Assembly: GCA_024279075.1 (NCBI GenBank)
Contig: JAJRRX010000525.1
Location: forward strand, 1-6,039
DNA from: Alphaproteobacteria bacterium
GTDB lineage: Bacteria > Pseudomonadota > Alphaproteobacteria > Rhodobacterales > Rhodobacteraceae
Direction of reading: 5' to 3'
DNA: 6,039 nt
How positions within the stretch are numbered: the stretch's first letter is position 1; every line of letters begins with the position of its first letter. Shown piece after piece: positions 1 through 6,000 of this stretch. Position numbers and translations under genes: made by a program. The notes beneath the pieces are model-generated. The model was not told where the DNA came from. It did not search any database and worked only from the letters and a program-made list of their open reading frames with translations.

Positions 1-339
1 CATGATCGGAAACACAACCAGCGTAAACGCCGTGCTTACCCAAAACCCCATGCGCACGGCGCGGCGCAGCACGGTTGTATCTCCCGCCCCCAGCGCGTGC
101 GCCGCCAATGGCACCACCGCTTGCGCAAAACCAGAGCCGGTCAGCAGTAAAATAAGGAATATCTGTGTGCCCAGCACCGAGGCCGCCAGCGGCGCCGCGC
201 CGAGCCAGCCCAGCATCACCGTATCCGTAACCCCCATAATCATTTGCGCCAGCATAGTGCCAACCATGGGGGCGCCCAGCATAATGGTCGCGCGGAAATG
301 CGGGCCATAGGTTTGCGGCGGTGCTTGGGTTTCGCTCAT
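1..339 (-). CDS. MATE-family multidrug/Na+ antiporter, N-terminal part (truncated by window edge)
   Basis: Inner-membrane secondary transporter of the MATE (NorM-like) family, expected to export cationic drugs or toxins in exchange for Na+ or H+. Reading leftward from 339 gives 113 uninterrupted codons that continue past base 1. The protein begins MSETQAPPQTYGPHFRATIM. A first membrane helix lies at about residues 15-36. It is followed by the family-typical TDTVMLGWLGAAPLAASVLG (residues 39-58), with the conserved Asp39, then a second helix (about 52-74, containing GSGFAQAVVP) and a third starting near 98. The loop GAGDTTVLRRAVRMG matches the cytoplasmic loop usual between helices 2 and 3. 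An in-frame ATG at 348 would add MRR; neither start has a clear Shine-Dalgarno sequence, so the exact start is uncertain. The gene lies 82 bases downstream of the CinA-like gene on the same strand and may share its transcript. Family assignment is firm; substrate is unknown. Confidence 0.88.
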   Translation of the reverse strand, partial: MSETQAPPQTYGPHFRATIMLGAPMVGTMLAQMIMGVTDTVMLGWLGAAPLAASVLGTQIFLILLLTGSGFAQAVVPLAAHALGAGDTTVLRRAVRMGFWVSTAFTLVVFPIM

Positions 340-369
340 GCGGCGCATCCGAAAGCCAGCGCGCGGAAT

Positions 370-420
370 AGCGGGCTGCCCGCTCAACTTAGCCGAGATT
401 CCGGCAAAGGAAAGCGGAAT
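370..420 (-). other. Two small inverted repeats between the CinA-like gene and the MATE gene
   Basis: The 82-base gap contains two perfect 6-bp inverted repeats. One is ATTCCG/CGGAAT (398-403 and 415-420, 11-base loop), immediately after the CinA-like stop codon. The other is AGCGGG/CCCGCT (370-375 and 379-384, 3-base loop). Neither is followed by a T-run on the minus strand, so neither is a standard intrinsic terminator. They could be a weak attenuator or an mRNA-stabilising element, or chance in GC-rich DNA. No promoter is recognisable in the gap. Confidence 0.2.
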
Positions 421-421
421 T

Positions 422-1132
422 TCACCGTAGAGTCAAAATTTCCGTTTCTGCGGCCAAAAGCATGGCCTCATCCGTGCCGCGCGCCACGATGTTTGTGCCA
501 AAGCCACGGCCTGACACAAACGGATAAGAGCCGATGGACAGCGCCGGAAACCGTGCGGCGATTTTGGCCAACCCCGCCGCCACCTCGCCCTCGGGCCTAT
601 CAAGCCGCACCGAGGTCGAGCGCATTGGCGCACCACCCGTAAGCTGTGGTAGCAGCCCTGCCACCATCGCCTCAAATATCACCGGCACCCCTGCCATAAC
701 ATGCACATTGCCAAGGCTAAACCCCGGCGCTTTGCTGATCGGGTTATCAATCAGGCTGGCCCCCGCTGGAATGCGCGCCATGCGCAGGCGCATCTCGTTC
801 AGGTCTGCCGGATTATCGTAATTTGTGGCCAATATCGCGCGCGCGTCCTCGCGCACATCAATGCTAACGCCAAAAGCCGCCGCCACGGCATCGGCGGTAA
901 TATCATCATGGGTTGGCCCAATGCCGCCGGAGGTAAACACGTGCTTATGTGTGGCGCGAAGGGCATTTAGCGCTGCTACGATCACGCTGTGATCATCCGG
1001 CACCACACGAATTTCAAGCAGGTCTATCCCCAATTCCGCCAGCCGCTTGGCAAGGTGGTTGCCGTTGCTATCTTTGGTGCGGCCTGAAAGGATCTCATCA
1101 CCAATCAGCAAAATAGCAGCAGTAGGGTTCAT
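422..1132 (-). CDS. CinA/MoaB-type molybdopterin-binding domain protein (stand-alone COG1058 type)
   Basis: A 236-residue cytoplasmic protein of the CinA N-terminal / MoaB-Mog fold. Visible motifs are GDEILSG (residues 11-17), the signature TSGGIGPTHDD (67-77) that binds the phosphate/pterin or nucleotide in this fold, and VMAGVP (145-150). In other species the CinA N-terminal domain has been linked to ADP-ribose pyrophosphatase activity. Full-length CinA also carries a C-terminal PncC-type NMN amidohydrolase domain, which is absent here, so an NMN deamidase role is unlikely for this polypeptide. The start at 1132 is chosen because GGAG (1140-1143) lies 7 bases upstream; a longer reading from 1180 would begin inside the divergent sfsA and lacks such a site. 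It diverges from sfsA with 35 bases between start codons. Annotation pipelines often call such proteins 'competence/damage-inducible protein A' or 'molybdopterin-binding protein'; nothing here shows a competence role. Confidence 0.9.
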   Translation of the reverse strand: MNPTAAILLIGDEILSGRTKDSNGNHLAKRLAELGIDLLEIRVVPDDHSVIVAALNALRATHKHVFTSGGIGPTHDDITADAVAAAFGVSIDVREDARAILATNYDNPADLNEMRLRMARIPAGASLIDNPISKAPGFSLGNVHVMAGVPVIFEAMVAGLLPQLTGGAPMRSTSVRLDRPEGEVAAGLAKIAARFPALSIGSYPFVSGRGFGTNIVARGTDEAMLLAAETEILTLR

Positions 1133-1139
1133 CTTGAGG

Positions 1140-1143
1140 CTCC
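1140..1143 (-). promoter_or_regulatory. Ribosome binding site deciding the CinA-like start
   Basis: GGAG on the minus strand sits 7 bases before the ATG at 1132. It supports MNPTAAILLIGDE as the true N-terminus over the 16-residue longer reading, whose extra residues (MHISCANLPRPSRSLK) do not resemble the family. Confidence 0.65.
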
Positions 1144-1167
1144 GGCTTGGGCGCGGTAGGTTGGCGC

Positions 1168-1872
1168 ATGAAATATGCACGCCCCCTCGTTCGCGCGGTT
1201 CTTATCCGCAGGTATAAACGCTTTTTGGCAGATGTCACGCTGGAGGATGGCACGGAGGCCACCGCCCATTGCGCCAACCCCGGCGCGATGACAGGCCTGG
1301 CAGCGGCGGGCACCATTGTATGGCTAGAGCCAAATGACGACCCCAAGCGCAAACTGCGCTATAGCTGGAAGCTGGCTGAAATCGGCGGGGCCTTGGTGGG
1401 TATTGATACGGCCCTGCCCAATAAAGTGGTCGGCGAGGCGCTGCGAATGCAAGCGGTGCCTGCGCTAGCGGCTTATAAAACCGTGCGGGCCGAGGTTAAA
1501 TACGGCGAGGCCAGCCGCGTGGATTTTCTGCTGTCCCAAGCGGGCCTACCCGATTGCTATGTCGAGGTCAAAAGCGCCAACCTGTGCCGCAGGGCGGGGC
1601 TGGTCGAGTTCCCCGATACCGTCACCACGCGCGGGGCCAAGCACATGGATGAGCTGGCGGCGATGGTGGCAATGGGCCACCGCGCCGTAGTGCTTTACCT
1701 TGTGCAACGCACAGATTGCGCGGCTTTTGCCGTGGCGAGTGACATTGACCCAGCTTATGCCGCCGCCTATCAAGCGGCCCGCATGGCAGGGGTAGAGGCC
1801 CTGTGCCACCGTGCCACCCTCACGCATGAGGGCGCAATGCTCGGCGAGGCCTTGCCGATTGTTTCGCGGTAA
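1168..1872 (+). CDS. sfsA: SfsA family protein (sugar fermentation stimulation protein homologue)
   Basis: A 234-residue protein, the usual full length for SfsA. The N-terminus MKYARPLVRAVLIRRYKRFL is typical, followed by the signature CANPGAM (residues 35-41). Later come YGEASRVDFLL (112-122), YVEVKSANL (131-139) and FPDTVTTRGAKHMDEL (148-163). Asp119, Glu133 and Lys135 form a D-(x13)-E-x-K arrangement, consistent with the PD-(D/E)XK nuclease-like fold proposed for the C-terminal half. The E. coli protein was named from its stimulation of maltose metabolism and was reported to bind DNA, but its biochemical role remains unsettled; I infer cytoplasmic nucleic-acid binding. An in-frame ATG at 1147 would add seven residues absent from the family, so 1168 is preferred although its ribosome site (TAGG, about 8 bases upstream) is weak. 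The 36-base gap to map suggests the two may be cotranscribed. Confidence 0.94.
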   Translation: MKYARPLVRAVLIRRYKRFLADVTLEDGTEATAHCANPGAMTGLAAAGTIVWLEPNDDPKRKLRYSWKLAEIGGALVGIDTALPNKVVGEALRMQAVPALAAYKTVRAEVKYGEASRVDFLLSQAGLPDCYVEVKSANLCRRAGLVEFPDTVTTRGAKHMDELAAMVAMGHRAVVLYLVQRTDCAAFAVASDIDPAYAAAYQAARMAGVEALCHRATLTHEGAMLGEALPIVSR

Positions 1873-1896
1873 CATATATCGGGCCTATACCCATTC

Positions 1897-1903
1897 AGGA
1901 GAG
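1897..1903 (+). promoter_or_regulatory. Ribosome binding site of map
   Basis: AGGAGAG lies 5 bases before the ATG at 1909, a strong Shine-Dalgarno match that fixes the start of map. It falls in the 36-base sfsA-map gap. Confidence 0.7.
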
Positions 1904-1908
1904 CCGCC

Positions 1909-2784
1909 ATGCACCGCGCCAAAACCGGATTTTTGAACAAAGATCGTATTCGCATTCACCCTGCGGAAGATTTTGCGGGCATGCGCGCGGCAGGGCAGCT
2001 CACGGCAGAGTGCCTTGATATGATTGCTGAATTCGTAAAACCCGGCGTAGCGGCAGAAGAGCTGGATGCCCGCATTCAAGCGTTTATCGAAGATGCTGGT
2101 GCGGAATCGGCGACCATCGGATATCGCGGATTTCAGCATGCCAGTTGCATTTCGGTGAATAACGTGGTGTGCCACGGCATTCCGGGCGCGCCCATTCCCA
2201 AAGCTGGCCATGAAACGGTCTCGAAAGACCTTGAAAAGCGGCGGACGAATGACACGTTGCTTGATGGCGATATTGTGAATATTGACGTCACCTGCATTCT
2301 GGATGGCTGGTTTGGCGATAGCTCGCGCATGTATGTGGCAGGCACGCTTGGGCGGCGGGATGCGCGCTTGATTGAAGTAACGCATGAATGCCTGATGCTC
2401 GGAATCGAGGCCGTAAAACCCGGCAATACTTTTGGTGATATCGGTGCCGCGATTCAGCGCCATGCCGAGGGTAACCGGATGTCTGTGGTGCGGGATTTTT
2501 GCGGCCACGGGTTGGGGCAGGTGTTCCATGCCGAGCCGAATGTGGTGCATTATGGCCGCGCGGGCAGCGGCGCGGTGCTGGAAGAGGGCATGTTTTTCAC
2601 CATCGAGCCGATGATCAACCTTGGCAAGCCCTTTACCAAAGTGCTGGCCGATGGCTGGACAGCGGTGACCAAGGACAAGAAAAACACCGCGCAGTTCGAG
2701 CATTCCATCGGAGTTACGGCAGATGGCTGCGAGATTTTTACGCTCTCCCCCACCGGAAAATTCCATCCGACATGGGAAGCTTAA
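1909..2784 (+). CDS. map: Type I methionine aminopeptidase (with an inserted loop)
   Basis: Cytoplasmic dimetal enzyme that removes the initiator Met from new proteins whose second residue is small, after deformylation. All catalytic residues are visible by comparison with the E. coli enzyme: His89 (VCHGIP), metal ligands Asp126 (NIDVT), Asp137 (FGDSS), His200 (CGHGLG), Glu233 (TIEPM) and Glu264 (FEHS). The 291-residue length exceeds the roughly 264 of E. coli for two reasons: a charged N-terminal extension of about 14 residues (MHRAKTGFLNKDRI) before the usual start, and about 19 extra residues between CHGIP and DGDIVNID (about residues 93-118, containing HETVSKDLEKRRTND). The insertion is in frame, retains normal codons, and leaves the core motifs intact, so the enzyme should be active. 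It is preceded by a strong ribosome site; its stop codon overlaps the CtrA-like box that precedes radC. Confidence 0.96.
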   Translation: MHRAKTGFLNKDRIRIHPAEDFAGMRAAGQLTAECLDMIAEFVKPGVAAEELDARIQAFIEDAGAESATIGYRGFQHASCISVNNVVCHGIPGAPIPKAGHETVSKDLEKRRTNDTLLDGDIVNIDVTCILDGWFGDSSRMYVAGTLGRRDARLIEVTHECLMLGIEAVKPGNTFGDIGAAIQRHAEGNRMSVVRDFCGHGLGQVFHAEPNVVHYGRAGSGAVLEEGMFFTIEPMINLGKPFTKVLADGWTAVTKDKKNTAQFEHSIGVTADGCEIFTLSPTGKFHPTWEA

Positions 2785-2797
2785 AGCTTTATTAACC
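2781..2797 (+). promoter_or_regulatory. CtrA-like response regulator binding site upstream of radC
   Basis: Reads TTAA-AGCTTTA-TTAACC: two TTAA halves separated by exactly seven bases, with the second extended to TTAACC (and on to TTAACCATT). This matches the established CtrA consensus TTAA-N7-TTAAC of alphaproteobacteria without mismatch. The first TTAA contains the TAA stop codon of map (2782-2784), and the second half ends 23 bases before the radC ATG. It therefore most likely serves radC. Whether it activates or represses cannot be read from the sequence. A match of this length could arise by chance, but the placement in a 35-base gap and the adjacent inverted half-site support function. 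Confidence 0.6.
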
Positions 2798-2816
2798 ATT
2801 GCGTGGGAATGGTTAA
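2792..2816. repeat. Perfect 9-bp inverted repeat of the CtrA half-site before radC
   Basis: TTAACCATT (2792-2800) and its exact reverse complement AATGGTTAA (2808-2816) flank the 7-base spacer GCGTGGG. The left arm is the downstream half of the CtrA-like site; the right arm places the same half-site on the opposite strand, ending 3 bases before the radC ATG. It may be a second regulator contact or an mRNA hairpin that occludes the radC start. It has no T-run and is AT-rich, so it does not look like a terminator for map. Confidence 0.5.
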
Positions 2817-2819
2817 CGC

Positions 2820-3590
2820 ATGAATACGCGTAACCAGTTTGGCGAAATGCCCTTTCCAGAGTTCGAGCAGGATTTCGAGGTTGTGCCAACTGTGCAACCC
2901 GCCGCCAAACCGCTTGAAGAGCCCCATTACACCAACCACCGCCAACGCCTGCGGGCGCGTTTTATGCGGGCAGGCGTGACCTCTTTGGCGGATTACGAGA
3001 TGCTCGAATTGGTGCTGTTTCGCGCCATACCGCGCCGCGATGTTAAGCCGATTGCCAAGCGGCTGTTGGCTGAATTTGGCGATTTTAACCGCGTGATCAC
3101 CGCCCCTGTGGCACGGCTTTCCAAGGTGCAAGGGGTGGGCGCGGCAGCGGTGCAGGAGCTAAAAATCGTGGAAGCGGCAGCGCAAATGCTCGGGCAGGCG
3201 CGGGTGCTAGGGCAGAATGTGATCGCCTCTTGGTCTTCCCTTATGGCCTATTGCAAAACCGTGATGGCGCATCGGGAAACCGAGCAATTCAGGGTGCTTT
3301 ACCTTGACCGAAAAAACATTTTGATCGCCGATGAGGCGCAAGCCACCGGCACGCTCGACCATGTGCCGGTATACCCGCGCGAAGTGGTTAAGCGGGCGCT
3401 GGAGTTGAATGCCTCCTCGTTCATATTGGTGCATAACCACCCCTCGGGTAGCCCTGACCCTTCGGATGATGATATTCTGATGACCAACCGGATTGTTGAA
3501 GCCGCCCGTGCGCTCGGGATATCGGTGCATGACCATATCGTGATCGGTAAAGAGCGCGATGCCAGCTTTAAAGCACTGGGCCTTATCTAA
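2820..3590 (+). CDS. radC: RadC family JAB/MPN-domain protein
   Basis: A 256-residue cytoplasmic protein of the RadC (UPF0758) family. Residues 1-36 are a variable acidic/proline-containing leader. Residues about 38-128 form the N-terminal helical region, with LVLFRAIPRRDVKPIAKRLL and a helix-hairpin-helix-like LSKVQGVGAAAVQELK (100-115). Residues about 133-256 form the JAB1/MPN domain with the zinc-type motif HNHPSGSPDPSDDD: His205, His207, Ser215 and Asp218. Despite the name, the original E. coli radC phenotype was attributed to recG, and no repair function has been proven; the family is often tied to recombination, transformation or mobile DNA. No strong ribosome site precedes the ATG at 2820 (GGGA about 11 bases upstream). 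An in-frame ATG at 2847 would remove only nine leader residues and is a possible alternative, especially if transcription begins close to 2820. Expression is probably governed by the CtrA-like box just upstream. Confidence 0.94.
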   Translation: MNTRNQFGEMPFPEFEQDFEVVPTVQPAAKPLEEPHYTNHRQRLRARFMRAGVTSLADYEMLELVLFRAIPRRDVKPIAKRLLAEFGDFNRVITAPVARLSKVQGVGAAAVQELKIVEAAAQMLGQARVLGQNVIASWSSLMAYCKTVMAHRETEQFRVLYLDRKNILIADEAQATGTLDHVPVYPREVVKRALELNASSFILVHNHPSGSPDPSDDDILMTNRIVEAARALGISVHDHIVIGKERDASFKALGLI

Positions 3591-3597
3591 CACCCTA

Positions 3598-3644
3598 GCG
3601 GCGCGGCGAAGGTAGCGCTTGCTGCAGCACTGCTTTCGCGCCGC
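3598..3644. terminator. GC-rich hairpin between convergent radC and the envelope-protein gene
   Basis: GCGGCGCG (3598-3605) pairs perfectly with CGCGCCGC (3637-3644), and the bases inside (TGCTGCAGCA, self-complementary, 3620-3629) can fold further. It begins 8 bases after the radC stop and lies 30 bases beyond the stop of the opposite gene, so it could act on both transcripts. There is no T-run on either strand, so it is not a canonical intrinsic terminator; it may block read-through or protect mRNA ends. Confidence 0.35.
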
Positions 3645-3674
3645 ATTGCCACATTTGCGCTTGCTCAAACGGGT

Positions 3675-5987
3675 TTAGCGGCCAGCGATGCGAATATCGT
3701 CAATGGCGCCTACCAAGTTTATTTGGCTGGTGGTCACGCCGCAATTTGGCACAGTAAAGCGCACATTGCGGATGCCGGCATTGCCGCCCTCGCGGGTGCG
3801 CACGGTTTTGGCATTGATGGTTTGGCCGCAAACACTTGTAGGATCCGCAATAACAATCGAAAGCGCTACGGTGCCGCGCTTTTGGTTGCGCGCAATGGGG
3901 AGGGTATAAACCTCGGCCAAGGCCCCGCGCTCTAGGCTTGGGTCGCCGAGCTGCACCAGATAGCCGCCGCCTTTAATCCGCGACGTGCGGTAATCCCGTG
4001 GGGTGGCAGGCGTGATATAACCCTCCGAGCCAATGGCCGCGCCAAATTCGATCGCACTCAGGTCTAGGTTCATATTGGCTTGCCAGGAAACCCCTGCGCG
4101 CACCACGCCTTCAATATCGCGCACCGAAACAACCGTGCTGCCGGAGCTTTGATCCGCAAAGCGGGCTGTTATTTCGGCTTGGGCTTCCATTGCGGGTAGC
4201 TGCACATTGGCAACGCCTTGGGCATCTGTCAGCACCGAAAAGGCCAATCCGGCATGCTCAATCGTGACCATCTGATTTGGCTTACAGGCCGCAGAAACTT
4301 CAAGCTCAATATTAGCCCCGCTTCTGGCTTGCGCCGAAAGCTGGATAGCACAGGTGGAGTTTTGCGCTGGTGTGTTCACAATCGGCGGCGTTGGCGTGGT
4401 AGGCAGGCTCGCTTGTAAAATTGGTGCCGGGTTGGCTGGCAAGAGGTTCACAGCGGGCTTGCTGAAGGCCAAAGCGTTAGGTGCAAAAAGGGAAGGAACA
4501 TTGCCCATACGCGCCGTTGTCTCTGTGGTGCGGCTAACCGAGATGAACCGCGAAATGGTATCATGGCGGGTAAAATCATTGGGGGCAACAGTTTGGCTTG
4601 GCTGCGATGCCACCACTTTGGCGCCAGTACTTGCCAGCGCAGCGCCGGCGGCCGGGGCGCTTGGCCTAATGCTGGCACTGCGCAGGATGCGCGGGTCGGC
4701 AATGGCGGCGATGCTAAGGTTAAGCGGGCGGATGGCGGCGGGCGGGCGCGGGCTCGTCAGGCTTTCAGCCACATTTGGCCCTCGCGCCATAACGCTTACG
4801 TTGATAGGCCGGCCAGCGGCAGGCACCAAAGCGGCGGGGGCATTGGTCGGCGCAGCAAAGCTTTGCTGGCCCGGCTCCGAGAGGATAATATTCAGGCTTT
4901 CCCCTGCACCAGCGCCGCGTGTTTCTGTGCGGTTCAGCGCGATTAAGGCGATGGGGCCGTTGGCATTGGGCGCGGCGGCAAACTTGGTATCGGGCGCCGC
5001 GCTTGGGGCTTGCACAGCCGCCACAACAACCGGTGCAAAATTGGAGCGCTCAGGGCTGGCGGCCAAGGGTGCCGATTCTGAGGTTGCCGAAAGCGGCGGC
5101 ACGGTTTTGACTGAGGCCAAAGCCTCTGGCCCGCGCTCTAGCTGGACAATGCGGTTGCCACTGGTATTGGAGGCTTGCAGCACGCTTGGAGCAACGGGCG
5201 GAGCAGAGGCCACAACGCGGGCGCCGCCACCAAGGGATATGTTGCTGGATTCGCCCATGCCCGGGGCCGAAAAGCTGGCAGGCCCAGCCGAGGCGGTTTG
5301 CCCGATGCTGGCGCTATTTTGGGTGGCGATATTTTGATCCGTAGCACTAGCGGAATTTAGCCCGCCTGTGGGTTGGCGAATAGAGGCCACCGCCACACTG
5401 GGGCTAACCAGTTCTGAAAGGCTCGGAGAGGCCAGTGCAGGCGGGGCCATTTCAACGGAAAAATTTGCGATTTCGGGCGCTTCAGTAGAAGGTGCCGGCT
5501 GAGCAGACGCCACTTGCTGCGGCGTGTTCGCAGGCGAAGGCGCAGGGGTAGGCCTGTTGGCAACCGGCGTATTAGCACTAGGGGTGGTTTCAGGCGTTGT
5601 CGCTTGCGCGAAATTGACCGAAATAACATTGATTTTTACTGCATTTGGCTCGCAGCTGCCTTGGTCATCCACACAATATGCAAACTCAACAGCGCCCGTG
5701 CACTCAGCCGTGCTTAAGAAAGATAGCCGATTATTGCTGGTGAGCTCAACCGTGCCGCAGCTCGGCCGAGAAAGCACTACCAACGGGCCTTTGACCTCGT
5801 CATTCGAAAGCACATCCAGAATTTGCGAGGAGCCCGCGCGGACAGAATAGCTATCATCTTGGGTGGCGGCAACGGTTTCACTGCCCATCAGGGCCATAAT
5901 CCGGTCACCATATTGCACCATGGAGCCAGCAAAAATTGCCAGAACCAAGCCCGTAAGAATCAGCATCATGCGATCGTTTTTGAACAC
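3675..5987 (-). CDS. Large membrane-anchored periplasmic protein: Ig/cadherin-like domain, Ala/Pro/Ser-rich repeat linker, conserved C-terminal domain
   Basis: A 770-residue protein of unknown function. Order from the N-terminus: a short basic stretch (FKNDR); one hydrophobic segment (about 7-27, MLILTGLVLAIFAG) with no clear cleavage site, so probably a signal anchor with the rest in the periplasm; a cadherin/Ig-like domain (about 43-125; DVLSNDEVKG, SCGTVELT, FAYCVDDQGSC); an Ala/Pro/Ser-rich, cysteine-free linker (about 126-540); and a C-terminal domain (about 541-770; IEHAGLAFSV, QLPAM, LDLSAIEFGAAIGSEGYI, GGYLVQLGD, LAEVYTLP, VCGQTI, VPNCG, LVGAIDDIRIAGR). The C-terminal part resembles, from memory, Rhodobacterales proteins often labelled 'translocase', a name nothing here supports. 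Eight cysteines fall four in each end domain (77, 96, 105, 112; 546, 568, 720, 749), suggesting disulfides. The GTG start at 5987 has GGAGG 8 bases upstream; a TTG at 6002 would overlap that site. The gene is convergent with radC and apparently monocistronic at its 3' end. Confidence 0.85.
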   Translation of the reverse strand: MFKNDRMMLILTGLVLAIFAGSMVQYGDRIMALMGSETVAATQDDSYSVRAGSSQILDVLSNDEVKGPLVVLSRPSCGTVELTSNNRLSFLSTAECTGAVEFAYCVDDQGSCEPNAVKINVISVNFAQATTPETTPSANTPVANRPTPAPSPANTPQQVASAQPAPSTEAPEIANFSVEMAPPALASPSLSELVSPSVAVASIRQPTGGLNSASATDQNIATQNSASIGQTASAGPASFSAPGMGESSNISLGGGARVVASAPPVAPSVLQASNTSGNRIVQLERGPEALASVKTVPPLSATSESAPLAASPERSNFAPVVVAAVQAPSAAPDTKFAAAPNANGPIALIALNRTETRGAGAGESLNIILSEPGQQSFAAPTNAPAALVPAAGRPINVSVMARGPNVAESLTSPRPPAAIRPLNLSIAAIADPRILRSASIRPSAPAAGAALASTGAKVVASQPSQTVAPNDFTRHDTISRFISVSRTTETTARMGNVPSLFAPNALAFSKPAVNLLPANPAPILQASLPTTPTPPIVNTPAQNSTCAIQLSAQARSGANIELEVSAACKPNQMVTIEHAGLAFSVLTDAQGVANVQLPAMEAQAEITARFADQSSGSTVVSVRDIEGVVRAGVSWQANMNLDLSAIEFGAAIGSEGYITPATPRDYRTSRIKGGGYLVQLGDPSLERGALAEVYTLPIARNQKRGTVALSIVIADPTSVCGQTINAKTVRTREGGNAGIRNVRFTVPNCGVTTSQINLVGAIDDIRIAGR
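4647..4904 (-). repeat. Three degenerate tandem repeats of 27-30 residues in the envelope-protein linker
   Basis: Within the linker, three adjacent units (residues 362-391, 392-418 and 419-447, numbered from the GTG start) each open with a short beta-like motif: GESLNIIL, GRPINVSV and IRPLNLSI. Each closes with proline/alanine ending PAA. A further related opening, GESSNISL, lies at residues 245-252 (about 5255 on the minus strand), apart from the tandem block. Similarity is clear in protein but poor in DNA, so the duplication is old. Confidence 0.45.
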
Positions 5988-5995
5988 GAACCGCG

Positions 5996-6000
5996 CCTCC
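5996..6000 (-). promoter_or_regulatory. Ribosome binding site deciding the GTG start of the envelope protein
   Basis: GGAGG on the minus strand lies 8 bases before the GTG at 5987. The upstream in-frame TTG at 6002 is the triplet directly abutting this site and would place the ribosome site inside the coding sequence, so the GTG is preferred. The remaining 39 bases to the window edge (6001-6039) are AT-rich and may hold promoter elements (for example TATAAC at the very edge), but no paired -35/-10 can be assigned. Confidence 0.65.

Noticed and set aside
2..310. Plus-strand reading frame of 102 codons at the left edge
   Set aside because: It is the antisense of the MATE transporter N-terminus, whose membrane helices and conserved TDTVMLG motif are clear on the minus strand.
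1133..1180. Extended N-terminus of the CinA-like protein beginning at 1180
   Set aside because: It would overlap the start of sfsA, lacks a Shine-Dalgarno sequence and adds residues unlike the family; the ATG at 1132 has GGAG at good spacing.
2777..2816. map-radC gap as an intrinsic terminator
   Set aside because: The 9-bp stem is AT-rich with no following T-run, and its arms are better explained as TTAACC regulator half-sites.
1885..2889. Minus-strand reading frame of 334 codons covering map
   Set aside because: Antisense shadow of the unmistakable methionine aminopeptidase gene; it also runs across the map-radC gap and its product has no recognisable motif.
4354..5337. Long plus-strand reading frame of 327 codons opposite the envelope-protein gene
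   Set aside because: It is antisense to the Ala/Pro/Ser-rich linker; GC-rich repetitive codons leave the opposite frame free of stops. The product is compositionally biased (Ala, Gly, Arg, Leu), shows no recognisable domain, and has no convincing ribosome site.
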